The notes under the pieces: model-generated
Told to the model about the DNA's origin: nothing
Databases searched by the model: none
What the model saw: the letters and a program-made list of their open reading frames with translations, nothing else
From: Arthrobacter alpinus
GTDB lineage: Bacteria > Actinomycetota > Actinomycetes > Actinomycetales > Micrococcaceae
Length of the DNA stretch: 64,000 bases
NCBI RefSeq assembly: GCF_001445575.1
Contig: NZ_CP013200.1
Coordinates: 310,001-374,000 of the forward strand
Direction of reading: 5' to 3'
Made by a program: the position numbers and the translations under genes
In this document: piece after piece, positions 10,121 to 18,251 of the stretch
Position numbering within the stretch: the stretch's first letter is position 1
Layout: every line of letters starts with the position of its first letter

Positions 10121-10429
10121 TTACATGCTCAATGCCGTGCGGATGATGTTCATCAGGAAGCCACGGACTTCATCGCTCTTGAGGATCACCACCAGCAGGC
10201 CTGCAAATCCCACAGCTGCCAGCGTTGCAATGGCGTATTCGGCTGTTGCCATGCCTGCTTCCAATCCTGTTTGCGGACGCCACCGCCAGACCCGACGGGA
10301 GCGGACCGGCTTGTTGCGCACAGGCGCATTTCTGCTGGCTCCGGGAAAGATCTCGGCGATGTTGTCTAATGCGAGCTTGCCCTCCGCACCGCTTGACATG
10401 CCCTGCGCAGCATCATTGCTGTTCATCAT
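10121..10429 (-). CDS. Flp-like pilin (DUF4244)
   Basis: A 102-aa protein. A basic, Trp/Arg-rich cytoplasmic leader of about 58 residues is followed by G-MATAEYAIATLAAVGF, with Glu at +5 after the putative prepilin-peptidase Gly. A single hydrophobic helix and a short tail complete it. That is the layout of Flp/type IVb pilins and of the DUF4244 family found in actinobacterial Tad loci. It is the likely major pilin subunit. The start has GAGGAG about six bases upstream. A 245-bp gap (10430-10674) separates it from tadC, so it probably has its own promoter. No prepilin peptidase (TadV) gene is in this window. Confidence 0.85.
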   Translation of the reverse strand: MMNSNDAAQGMSSGAEGKLALDNIAEIFPGASRNAPVRNKPVRSRRVWRWRPQTGLEAGMATAEYAIATLAAVGFAGLLVVILKSDEVRGFLMNIIRTALSM

Positions 10430-10674
10430 GACTCCTCATCAATTGGGCTTGGTGTGGCAACGACCCTGTTGGTCCTTGCCCCAGCTTGGCTCTGCCACTC
10501 CTTCAACTGCTGGTGGCTCCTAAACAAGCTGTTGAGCCAACTTTTCACCCACACCGATTCCGGCGAAAGGCCGAAAGTGTGTTTAGTGAGCTGAAAGGAC
10601 TGCTGCACTGCCTGTGGATAAATGAACGGGTGATTCCGGCGCGATTCTTTGGTGAAACTTGATGATTGCTGAAG
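10430..10674. other. Intergenic gap between tadC and the pilin gene
   Basis: This 245-bp stretch inside an otherwise tight operon has no convincing ORF. A 60-codon minus-strand frame (10426-10608) overlaps the pilin start and resembles nothing known. The gap most likely holds a pilin-specific promoter and leader. I see no strong hairpin. Confidence 0.4.
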
Positions 10675-11286
10675 CTAAAGTGCCGGGACCATGGCGATCA
10701 CAACAGGAACAATTCCTAGGGCAACGAACGCCGGGAGAGAGCACAGACCCAACGGCAGAACCAACTTCACACCGAGCGCTGCCGCCCGTTTCTCGGCCTG
10801 GCGCCCTCCGGCTTTACGGATGTGGGCTGCTTCGGCATAGAGCAGTGGCGCTGCGCCAGCACCGCTCAGGGCCCCAAAACTCAAGGCGGCATGAAGCTGA
10901 GCCAGCTCACTATTCCCAGTGTTACCCTGCCAAGCGTCCTGCCAGGAGGCCCCGATTTCCAACGCGGCCGACACCCTGAGCAGAGATTCACGGATGCCAC
11001 TGCCTGACACCTGTGCCACCACCTGCAGAGCATTGGAGATGGTCAGCCCAGATTCCAGGGCCGTACCCAATAGGTCTAGCAACAGTGGCACTGTCAATAC
11101 TCCGGTAGCAGTGCCCCCTTGCCGAGGCGAAAGACCCGGCAAGGGGGCACTGCCGCTGACGCTGCTGGCTGAGCCGGATAATTCTCCTGCGCCATTTCGC
11201 GGCCTTGTCCGCAGACCCATACCTGAAACGGTTGAAAGGATAAATACCGCAGCCGCCGCAAGAAACAAGACCGTAGCCGCACCCAT
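10675..11286 (-). CDS. tadC: TadC-like type II secretion F domain protein
   Basis: A 203-aa inner-membrane platform protein of the T2SSF family. It has an N-terminal helix (about 2-20), a cytoplasmic four-helix domain starting near LLLDLLGTALESGLTI, and a C-terminal hydrophobic pair (LVLPLGLCSLPAFVALGIVP). This matches the short, half-length TadC of actinobacterial Tad loci. ATG 11286 is chosen because it directly follows the tadB stop codon and begins MGAATVLFLAAAAVF. The longer open frame to 11529 would overlap tadB and adds no plausible domain. With TadB it should anchor the TadA motor. Confidence 0.85.
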   Translation of the reverse strand: MGAATVLFLAAAAVFILSTVSGMGLRTRPRNGAGELSGSASSVSGSAPLPGLSPRQGGTATGVLTVPLLLDLLGTALESGLTISNALQVVAQVSGSGIRESLLRVSAALEIGASWQDAWQGNTGNSELAQLHAALSFGALSGAGAAPLLYAEAAHIRKAGGRQAEKRAAALGVKLVLPLGLCSLPAFVALGIVPVVIAMVPAL

Positions 11287-11288
11287 GT

Positions 11289-12161
11289 TTACCGCCTCGT
11301 TTTCGCCGTTGTTAGGGGCCACCGTCGCTGCGCCCCAGGATTCCTGGACGCACGGCCGCCGGCGGGATGGGCGGCATGGGAAATCAGAGCTGCGGACCAC
11401 ATTCTGCCCGCCACGGTGAACAAAAGACCGGCGCACAATACTGCCCAGCCCACCGGCGAACCGAACAGCACAGACAACGGGTCCACGCCCATGGCAATAC
11501 CCAAGCCCAAGCCGATAAAGGGCAGCCAACCCAGCAGGCGCACCGTAGCTCGGGGGCCAGCCAGGGCCGTCTCCCGCAGTGCGACCGCATCAAAGTCGGA
11601 CTCCATGGTGAGCGCCAATCTGTTCAACACGGCAGCCACGGGAGCCCCACTGGATTCACAGACTTCCAGGCAGGCGGCAATTTCCAGCCACATGTCCTGT
11701 TGCCCGGCACTCAAGATGGGGACACGCCGTCGTCCTTGGGGGGAGGGCTGATCAGAGCTGCAGGCAGTGCGAATTGCCTGCGCACTCGACAGGCCCAGAA
11801 CACTGGCCCGCTGCACAGCAAGCAGCAGGGCCACCGTCGATGTCTGCCCCATCTCCTCCGCGGCACCAGTCGCTCCCACGCGTGCCCGTAATCCCACACT
11901 CGCCGTTCTCGGTTCAGACGCCAGGACGTGCGCCAAGATACCCCATACCTCCGGCCCTGTCCGGCCGGCGGCCAGAAGTGAGGACATCTGACGCACCAGA
12001 CGCGGCAGAGACTCCGATTCCGTCTCGACTCGCCCATTCGACTTTGTGTGCAAGGTCCGGGCCCGCCTGCGCACCGGCCCCTGGTGCAGTGCCGCAGTTG
12101 GCGCGAAGAGCAACCAGGCTCCAAGCGTCAGGACCAGCAAGAGAACTACGGCACCACCCAT
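11289..12161 (-). CDS. tadB: TadB-like type II secretion F domain protein
   Basis: A 290-aa T2SSF-family membrane protein. There is an N-terminal helix (VVLLLVLTLGAWLLF), then a cytoplasmic domain including LPRLVRQMSSLLAAGRTGPEVW and a second half with LACLEVCESSGAPV-type helices. Two C-terminal hydrophobic stretches follow (LLGWLPFIGLGLGIAMG and AVLCAGLLFTVAG). It overlaps the 3' end of tadA by 16 bp, which suggests translational coupling. It is expected to form the inner-membrane platform of the pilus machine together with TadC. Confidence 0.88.
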   Translation of the reverse strand: MGGAVVLLLVLTLGAWLLFAPTAALHQGPVRRRARTLHTKSNGRVETESESLPRLVRQMSSLLAAGRTGPEVWGILAHVLASEPRTASVGLRARVGATGAAEEMGQTSTVALLLAVQRASVLGLSSAQAIRTACSSDQPSPQGRRRVPILSAGQQDMWLEIAACLEVCESSGAPVAAVLNRLALTMESDFDAVALRETALAGPRATVRLLGWLPFIGLGLGIAMGVDPLSVLFGSPVGWAVLCAGLLFTVAGRMWSAALISHAAHPAGGRASRNPGAQRRWPLTTAKTRR

Positions 12162-13507
12162 GGTTCTTGCCCTTCCGTAGCAACTCCGAGCCGCCTACGC
12201 GCTGGTGCACTAGGCCATACTCCCGTCCCATTACCACCGCCGACTGTCGTGTCAGTCAGGTCCTCCTCCAACCCCAGGCGTTCGGCGAGCAGTGGCCAGG
12301 CTGGACCGCGCAGCAACCTGGCTGCAGCGGGATCGCGGGAACTCTGAGGGACGGCTGCAGAAAAGGAAAGCGCCGGGACCGTCTCCAGCCTGCCGTTACG
12401 CAATTCCACCATGGCAATCTCAGACACCACCCGGCAGCCTTGGCGACGCTCCACATGAATCACCGCATCGAGGGCGCTCGCACCCTGCAAAAACACCGCT
12501 TCGTGGCTCATTCCTGCGAGCGCACCCAAAGCTGCCAGCCTGGCGGGGACATCGTGGGCCCCATTGGCGTGAATGGTTCCTCCTCCCCCGCTATGACCGG
12601 TATTCAGGGCCATGAGGAGTTCGCGCACTTCTCTGCCTCTGCACTCACCGACAATGAGCCTTCCGGGGTTCATACGCATGGCCTGGCGGACCAGTTCCGC
12701 CAAATCCACGGTGCCGGCGCCCTCAGCGTTTTCGTGTCTGGCCTCCATGGTGACTACATGCGGGTGCGGAGGTTCAAGTTCCGCGGCATCTTCGATCAGT
12801 ACCAGCCGCTCTGTTGGTTCACACAGCCCCAGCAACGCTGACAGCAGTGTGGTTTTTCCCGCTCCCGTGGCACCGCTGATGAGGAAGTTCAGACGCAGTT
12901 CCATCACCTTCACCAAGACCTGGGCCAGGGTTAGGGGTATGTCTCCGGCTGCCACCATTTGGGCCAGAGTCAAGGCACTCTTCTTCTTGGTACGGATGGA
13001 CAACAGAGTGCCCGCCGCTGAAATGGGCGGCAACACGGCATGCACACGGTAACCGCCGGAAATCTTGACATCAACGCAAGGACTTCCTTCATCGAGCCGG
13101 CGTCCGCCACTGGCAATGAGCCGCACGGCCAGGGCCCGCAACTGCCCCTCGGTGGCGAAGGCAACGGATACCCGTTCTGGGCCGGCTCCTCGGTCAACCC
13201 ACACGGAGTTCGGGGCATTGACAAAGATATCTGTCACGGTGGGATCTGCAGCGAGGCCTTGAAGCGGCCCCAGCCCATTGAGTTCGGCCGCAATCCGGTC
13301 CATGGCCACCAATGATCCGGCGGCACCCAGCAGCCTGCCACTTTCACGGACGGCACTCGCCACCTGAAGATCGGTGACGGGGCCAGATTGTGACAAAACC
13401 GCTCTTCGAACGGTGTCCAAAAGCTCTGTGTCCAGTAGGCCTGCCTGCATCCGCGCCGTCTCCACCTCTGGCGGAGCGTGCCTGCCTCTAGCTCCCCACG
13501 GTGTCAT
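12146..13507 (-). CDS. tadA: TadA/CpaF family secretion ATPase
   Basis: A 453-aa hexameric secretion ATPase that would power pilus assembly from the cytoplasmic face. An N-terminal domain (about 1-190) precedes the Walker A motif GATGAGKTT. It also has the Asp-box-like VLIEDAAELEP, the His-box region EARHENAEGAG, and Walker B around GRLIVGECRG. This is the 'helicase/secretion neighbourhood ATPase' type. The ATG at 13507 overlaps the stop codon of the out-of-frame ssd C-terminus (13504-13506) by ATGA, so tadA translation was evidently coupled to full-length Ssd. Confidence 0.93.
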   Translation of the reverse strand: MTPWGARGRHAPPEVETARMQAGLLDTELLDTVRRAVLSQSGPVTDLQVASAVRESGRLLGAAGSLVAMDRIAAELNGLGPLQGLAADPTVTDIFVNAPNSVWVDRGAGPERVSVAFATEGQLRALAVRLIASGGRRLDEGSPCVDVKISGGYRVHAVLPPISAAGTLLSIRTKKKSALTLAQMVAAGDIPLTLAQVLVKVMELRLNFLISGATGAGKTTLLSALLGLCEPTERLVLIEDAAELEPPHPHVVTMEARHENAEGAGTVDLAELVRQAMRMNPGRLIVGECRGREVRELLMALNTGHSGGGGTIHANGAHDVPARLAALGALAGMSHEAVFLQGASALDAVIHVERRQGCRVVSEIAMVELRNGRLETVPALSFSAAVPQSSRDPAAARLLRGPAWPLLAERLGLEEDLTDTTVGGGNGTGVWPSAPARRRLGVATEGQEPWVVP

Positions 13508-13691
13508 GGCCTGACTCCGGGATGGGCTCCTGAGCCGACTCCGGCACGCACCCTTTGCGCCGTGGCGGATTCCCCTGCCATCCAGTCAAGAACCCCAGCG
13601 AGGAGACTACGCACTCGTCGCCTGCGCAGCAGTTCAGGCAGGCGTTGGGCTACCAATGCTTGGTCCACTCCGCGCAACCACGGCAATTCCC
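13504..13691 (-). pseudogene. ssd: Out-of-frame C-terminus of ssd
   Basis: In the -1 frame relative to ssd, the sequence continues as GELPWLRGVDQALVAQR and a basic stretch LPELLRRRRVRSLLAGVLDW. It ends at a TGA that overlaps the tadA ATG. This is a natural end for a CpaE/Ssd protein, and its stop position gives the usual operon overlap. The join to the upstream frame is at the run of four G (plus-strand CCCC 13689-13692), where one extra base or a -1 slip restores one 422- to 423-codon frame. Confidence 0.75.
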
Positions 13692-14774
13692 CGCTAAAGG
13701 CAGTCCCGCAGCCGTTGCCACCATCTCTGCATCGATACCCTCGGCCATCGGCCCGCGAACGACGGCGGCAGATGGCAAAGCAGGCAGCTCAGATCCCAGC
13801 TGAAGGGCGGCCGCCACGGCGCGCGCCCTTCCCGGCACAACCACCACCATGCCGTTGCATTGAATGCCAAAGGTACTCAATGCTTCCGGAGTCCGGCCGA
13901 GGTCCACCACGACCAGTTCATAAGCTCCTTGAGCAGCACGCATAACTTCATCGACGGCGTCGTGCGTTTGGGCTTGGGCATGCGGAGGCACAGCGGCTCG
14001 CCGCCCACGCACAGCGGGAAAACCCATGGGGGCATGCACACCATCGCTCTCAGGGCTGGTGCCCGCTGTTCCAGCTTCCCCCTCACTGGCCCTCCCCTGT
14101 TCCCACGACAGTAGGGCCAAAGGCCCCACCTGTGGCAGTGCCGCCGCCAACTGCCCCGGATTGATGGATCCGGAGACCTGCAATAATTCCGGCCAGCGGA
14201 GCCCCGGCGCTTCCTGTGCAGACAGCATTACTCCCAAACCTCCACCCCAGCGGTCGCCGTCGACCAGCAATGTTCTTGTACCTCTGGAAGCGGCCTCCGC
14301 AGCCACCAGCAAGGACAAAGTGGAGGCGCCGGATCCACCACATCCGCCCACAACACCCAACACGCCGGCGCGTGATGCTGGATTCTGCAGGCACGCCAGA
14401 TAGTCCGCGAGCCAATGAGCCGAATCCGGCAAGAAGGCAACCCGATCGGCCTCGAGCTTAGCGGCCTGCTGCCAGATACGATCGGCATCGGCTGCAAATC
14501 CCACCACGATCACGGGGCCCCGCCACCCAGGCGTCGCAACATCCGGAGCAGCATCAACGAGCACCGCCGCAATGTCCCCGTGGGCCCCGAAATTTTGTTC
14601 AAGTTCCTCGCCAATGACCAGCTCGACGGCGGCCGCAGCAGCCACGCGCCCCACCTCACCTTGCAGCTGCGGGGACCGCGAGAGCAGCAGCACTGTGGTG
14701 TCCCTGCGCGGTAGCCACGGCTTTTGCGCCGGGTCGGAAGCTTGACCGGTTGCCGGGCCCTGACGTCGTCTCAT
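13650..14774 (-). CDS. ssd: Ssd/CpaE-like MinD-family protein, frameshifted near the C-terminus
   Basis: A P-loop ATPase-like protein of the CpaE/septum-site-determining (Ssd) family that opens the Tad operon. An N-terminal receiver-like domain (about 1-130) precedes a MinD/ParA fold. The fold starts VLGVVGGCGGSGASTLSLL, a deviant Walker A, and later has LLVDGDRWGGGLGV and LVVVDLGRTPEAL. As read here it is 374 aa and ends NCRGCAEWTKHW, which is not family-like. Shifting -1 at GCG-GGG-A gives GELPWLRG and continues to 13504. So this copy is either truncated, rescued by frameshifting, or affected by a base-calling error. In mycobacteria Ssd affects septum formation; here its neighbours suggest pilus localisation. 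Confidence 0.85.
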   Translation of the reverse strand: MRRRQGPATGQASDPAQKPWLPRRDTTVLLLSRSPQLQGEVGRVAAAAAVELVIGEELEQNFGAHGDIAAVLVDAAPDVATPGWRGPVIVVGFAADADRIWQQAAKLEADRVAFLPDSAHWLADYLACLQNPASRAGVLGVVGGCGGSGASTLSLLVAAEAASRGTRTLLVDGDRWGGGLGVMLSAQEAPGLRWPELLQVSGSINPGQLAAALPQVGPLALLSWEQGRASEGEAGTAGTSPESDGVHAPMGFPAVRGRRAAVPPHAQAQTHDAVDEVMRAAQGAYELVVVDLGRTPEALSTFGIQCNGMVVVVPGRARAVAAALQLGSELPALPSAAVVRGPMAEGIDAEMVATAAGLPLAGNCRGCAEWTKHW

Positions 14775-14894
14775 GCGTCAACTGTGCCCTCACCGACGCT
14801 GCCGATAAAGCCCCAGCACGGCAAAAGTGGATACCACCCCCGCCAAGGACGCCTGTGGAGGAATTAGTGCGCCAGCCAGTGGAGAATAGAACTT

Positions 14895-16667
14895 ATGTAC
14901 GCATTGCTGGCCGTGAGTCCCCATGATTCTGCCACCGTCATCTCGCTCCGACACGACGACGGTACCCCGTCCGCGCCCGTCCAGATGGTCACACGCGCTG
15001 CCCTAGCCGCGACCGTACACACTCTGGAGCAGACTCACCATCCACGGTGGGTGTGGGACCGCGCCACCAACTGGTATCCGGAGCTTCTGGCTCAGGACGT
15101 GCGCGTAGAGAAGTGCCACGATCTGGCCCTGTGCCAAGGTATCCTCCGGCATTCCGACTACGCGTCAGCCACCTCCTACTCCGAGCAATCAATTGACATC
15201 CTGCCGGAACCAGACCGTGCTGGCCCTGCTTTGCGAGGCCCGCAGCCGGGGCAGGACAGCCTCTTTGATACACCTGGCGGGTCTGCGGACTCACATGGCT
15301 GGGATTTGGACACGGTCATGGCTGAACTTGTTGCCCAAAAAACGGCCGTTAGTTCCTCCACACACCCGGCTAGACTCACGCTTTTACTCAGTGCAGAATC
15401 AGCAGGTGCGCTGGTGGCCGCGGAGATGCATCATGAAGGTATCCCTTGGAGGGAAGACCTACACAGGAGGTTGCTGCATGATTTGCTCGGCCCAGAACCC
15501 GTTGGCTACGCCCGTCCTGACAAGCTGGAGGCTTTGGCCGGAGTCTTGCGGACCACCCTAAATGCACCATCCCTGAATCCGGACTCCCCGCAAGATCTGA
15601 TGCGTGCCCTGCATCGGGCCGGGATCGAGGCCAAATCGACCAGAAGCTGGGAGCTGCAAGAGTTTAAACATCCCGCCATTGAACCCCTGCTCGCCTACCG
15701 CAAGCTCAGCCGACTCTTCACCACCAATGGCTGGAATTGGCTCCAACAGTGGGTCCATGACGGCAGGTTCCACTCCGAATATGTGGTGGGCGGCGTGGTC
15801 TCAGGACGCTGGGCCTCGCGTGGCGGCGGTGCCATGCAGATCCCGGCACAGATTAGAGGTGCTGCCATGGCCGATCCCGGATATACCTTCATCGTGGCCG
15901 ACGCGGCTCAATTGGAGCCTCGCGTTTTGGCCGCTCTGTCTCAGGACACGGCGATGGCGGCTGCCGGTAGTGCCTCTGCTGGGCACAACCCTGGGGAGAC
16001 TGCTGGGGACACTTCTGGGCACACTGCTGGGCAAAGTAAGGACCTTTATGCAGGCATAGCAGCCGAGGGTTTTGGCGGTGATCGCAGCATGGCCAAGGTT
16101 GCACTGCTGGGCGCCATTTACGGAGCCACCACGGGCGATTCTGGGCGGTTGGTCCCTCAGTTGGCCCGCATGTACCCACGTGCACTGGAATTTGTGGAGC
16201 AGGCGGCCCGGGCTGGTGAGCGCGGTGAAGTCGTCACCACTTATTTGGGCCGCAGCACCCCCGCAGTGTCCCAGGAATGGCGGGATGGGCAGCGCAGCAC
16301 CTCGTCCCAGGAACAGCGCCGGGCGGAATCGGCGGCTCGCTCACGCGGGCGATTCACCCGCAACTTTGTGGTTCAGGGGACGGCTGCAGAATGGGCCTGT
16401 TGCTGGTTGGCTGACTTACGACGGCGGCTCCGGGCACTCCCTTCCCTCCCACCCATCGCTGGGGGAAAGCCTGGCCCAAGGACGCCGCAGTTGGTCGCAT
16501 TTCTCCACGATGAAGTGGTGGTTCACTGCCCGTTGGAGTTGGTGTCGGAGGTGACTGCCATGATGCATGAATCATCGATGGCCGCCACGAACCTGATCTT
16601 CGGACATATGCCTTTAGAGTTCCCCGTGAAGGCTACGGTGGTTGAGTGTTACGCGAACGCAAAATAG
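14895..16667 (+). CDS. PolA-type 3'-5' exonuclease/DNA polymerase (actinobacterial family)
   Basis: A 590-aa family A polymerase without a 5' nuclease domain. The N-terminal half corresponds to a 3'-5' exonuclease domain that has lost clear catalytic motifs. Polymerase motif A is VADAAQLEPRVLAALS (about 334-349). Motif B is MAKVALLGAIYGATTG (about 398-413). Motif C is HDEVV (about 536). Between A and B lies a 16-residue insert of four 4-residue units (NPGE-TAGD-TSGH-TAGQ) encoded by a 12-bp tandem repeat (15987-16034). Such proteins accompany a full PolA in actinobacteria and are presumed to act in repair. It stands alone, divergent from ssd. Confidence 0.88.
   Translation: MYALLAVSPHDSATVISLRHDDGTPSAPVQMVTRAALAATVHTLEQTHHPRWVWDRATNWYPELLAQDVRVEKCHDLALCQGILRHSDYASATSYSEQSIDILPEPDRAGPALRGPQPGQDSLFDTPGGSADSHGWDLDTVMAELVAQKTAVSSSTHPARLTLLLSAESAGALVAAEMHHEGIPWREDLHRRLLHDLLGPEPVGYARPDKLEALAGVLRTTLNAPSLNPDSPQDLMRALHRAGIEAKSTRSWELQEFKHPAIEPLLAYRKLSRLFTTNGWNWLQQWVHDGRFHSEYVVGGVVSGRWASRGGGAMQIPAQIRGAAMADPGYTFIVADAAQLEPRVLAALSQDTAMAAAGSASAGHNPGETAGDTSGHTAGQSKDLYAGIAAEGFGGDRSMAKVALLGAIYGATTGDSGRLVPQLARMYPRALEFVEQAARAGERGEVVTTYLGRSTPAVSQEWRDGQRSTSSQEQRRAESAARSRGRFTRNFVVQGTAAEWACCWLADLRRRLRALPSLPPIAGGKPGPRTPQLVAFLHDEVVVHCPLELVSEVTAMMHESSMAATNLIFGHMPLEFPVKATVVECYANAK
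15987..16034 (+). repeat. 12-bp tandem repeat (4 units) inside the polymerase gene
   Basis: Four imperfect 12-bp units of the form ACTGCTGGGGAC encode NPGE, TAGD, TSGH and TAGQ. They sit in the segment between polymerase motifs A and B. The unit length is a multiple of three, so copy-number change keeps the frame. Confidence 0.8.
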
Positions 16668-16686
16668 GCAACCCAAATTAGACTTG

Positions 16687-16702
16687 CTGTCGATTTCGAC
16701 AG
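16687..16702. terminator. Short hairpin between convergent genes
   Basis: CTGTCGA (16687-16693) and TCGACAG (16696-16702) form a perfect 7-bp stem with a two-base spacer, between the ends of the polymerase gene and the Nudix gene. There is no T tract, so termination is only a guess. Confidence 0.35.
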
Positions 16703-16737
16703 GCCGGCTACGACAGGGCGGCTACTAGTGGGCCAGC

Positions 16738-17424
16738 TCAGATGGGGGCCGGCAGTTCTCGTTGTTCGTCCCACGGCACGGCCCACCCCAATTCGTGGAA
16801 AACGAAGTTCAAGATGCCAGCGGTGAACCCCCAGACCACAACGCCGTTGACCGCGAACGCAGGGCCGCGGTAGGTGTGTTGATCACGGGTCAACACAGCG
16901 GTAAAGCGGTTCTCGGGGTCAAGCAGGTCCCGCACCGGAACCCGGAAAACCTGCGCCGACTCACCGTAGTCCACCACATCGACGGGTGTTTGGCGCGCCC
17001 ACCAGCCCACCACTGGGGTGACCATGAAGTTACTGACGGATAAGGGAACCTCGGGCAGGGTTCCCAGCACTTCGACGCCCAGAGGATCCAGCCCGGTCTC
17101 TTCTTGGGCTTCCCGCAGTGCCGCTGCAATGACGGATTCATCTGCAGTGTCCACGCCCCCGCCGGGAAAGGCCACCTGGCCTGGATGATCGTTCAAGGTG
17201 GCTGCCCGTTCCACCAGAAGAACGTCAAGATCCGCAGAGATAAAAGGCTTGGAAGAGCTGGCGTCGACGTCATCCAATGCACCAAACAACATCAACACGG
17301 CTGCCTTGCGATACGAGCCAACATCCGCAGGAACCTGCCAAAGAGCAGGCCGGCCCACGACGCTTATTTCGCTGAGTGTGGCTGCCTTCTCTGCAAGAGC
17401 CAGCAAATCAGCATAGGCGCTCAC
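16738..17424 (-). CDS. Nudix hydrolase, CoA pyrophosphatase-like (NudL type)
   Basis: A 228-aa Nudix protein. The Nudix box spans about 88-110: GGGVDTADESV... then REAQEETGL. It is preceded by LNDHPGQVAFPGG, the extra signature typical of the NudL/PCD1 coenzyme A diphosphatase group (LxxHxGxVxFPGG). Family members cleave CoA or related dinucleotides. The start ATG (17424) overlaps the nth stop by ATGA, so it is the third gene of the membrane protein-nth-Nudix operon. Confidence 0.85.
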   Translation of the reverse strand: MSAYADLLALAEKAATLSEISVVGRPALWQVPADVGSYRKAAVLMLFGALDDVDASSSKPFISADLDVLLVERAATLNDHPGQVAFPGGGVDTADESVIAAALREAQEETGLDPLGVEVLGTLPEVPLSVSNFMVTPVVGWWARQTPVDVVDYGESAQVFRVPVRDLLDPENRFTAVLTRDQHTYRGPAFAVNGVVVWGFTAGILNFVFHELGWAVPWDEQRELPAPI

Positions 17425-18245
17425 GCCCGTATGCCTTTGGCCGCGGCATCCGCAACACGGTCGGCATGCTGCGACTCCTGCCGGTACTGGGCTGCCTTGT
17501 GAACGTTGGCCAGCATTCGGGCCAGTAGTTCCTCTTGCCCCGGGGCCATCTCATATTTCAACAGCTTGGCGGCCTTCACCGGGTCCACCTCGCCGTCACC
17601 GTAAGCCGGGCAGAGGTGTGCAATAGGGCAAGCCCCACACGCCGGTTTGCGGGCGTGGCAAATACGCCGCCCGTGGAACACCACACGGTGCGAGAGCATG
17701 GTCCAGTCGCGCCGCTCGAAGAGGGCAGCTACGTCGGCCTCGATCCGGACGGGGTCGGTGGACTCCGTCCAAGCAAATCTGCGGGCCAATCGCATGAAGT
17801 GCGTGTCCACGGTGATCCCGGGAACGCCGAAGGCATTGCCCAACACCACATTCGCGGTTTTACGCCCGACTCCCGGCAGCGTAACCAGAGCCTCAAGAGA
17901 ACCCGGGACCACGCCGTCGTACTCGTCAACAAGGCGGGTGGAGAGGGCCAGCAAGTTGGCAGCCTTCGCCCGGAAGAAGCCAGTCGACTTGATCAGCACC
18001 TCAAGCTCCATGCTCTGGGCCTGAGCCATCGCCAGGGGTGTGGGGAATCTGGCGAATAGCCCAGGAGTCACGGCATTGACGCGGATATCAGTGGTCTGCG
18101 CCGAAAGGACGGTGGCCACGAGCAGCTCAAACGGGTTCCGAAAATCGAGCTCCGCATGCGCATACGGGTACAGCTCCGCCAGCTCACGGTTGATTTTCCG
18201 GGCACGACGCTTGAGCGCAAGAGCCGATTCTTCAGCCACCATCAT
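17421..18245 (-). CDS. nth: Endonuclease III (DNA glycosylase/AP lyase)
   Basis: Base-excision repair enzyme for oxidised pyrimidines. The 274-aa protein has the helix-hairpin-helix LPGVGRKTA with catalytic Lys129 and Asp147 in TVDTHFMRL. It also has the [4Fe-4S] cluster ligands C196-x6-C203-x2-C206-x5-C212. All expected residues are present. A C-terminal extension of about 60 residues follows the cluster. The start is one of two adjacent ATG codons at 18245, six bases after the stop of the upstream membrane-protein gene. Confidence 0.97.
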   Translation of the reverse strand: MMVAEESALALKRRARKINRELAELYPYAHAELDFRNPFELLVATVLSAQTTDIRVNAVTPGLFARFPTPLAMAQAQSMELEVLIKSTGFFRAKAANLLALSTRLVDEYDGVVPGSLEALVTLPGVGRKTANVVLGNAFGVPGITVDTHFMRLARRFAWTESTDPVRIEADVAALFERRDWTMLSHRVVFHGRRICHARKPACGACPIAHLCPAYGDGEVDPVKAAKLLKYEMAPGQEELLARMLANVHKAAQYRQESQHADRVADAAAKGIRA

Positions 18246-18251
18246 TGCCTT

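Noticed and set aside
10426..10608. 60-aa minus-strand ORF upstream of the pilin gene
   Set aside because: It overlaps the pilin start, has no ribosome binding site or -10 at the leaderless distance, and no similarity I recognise.
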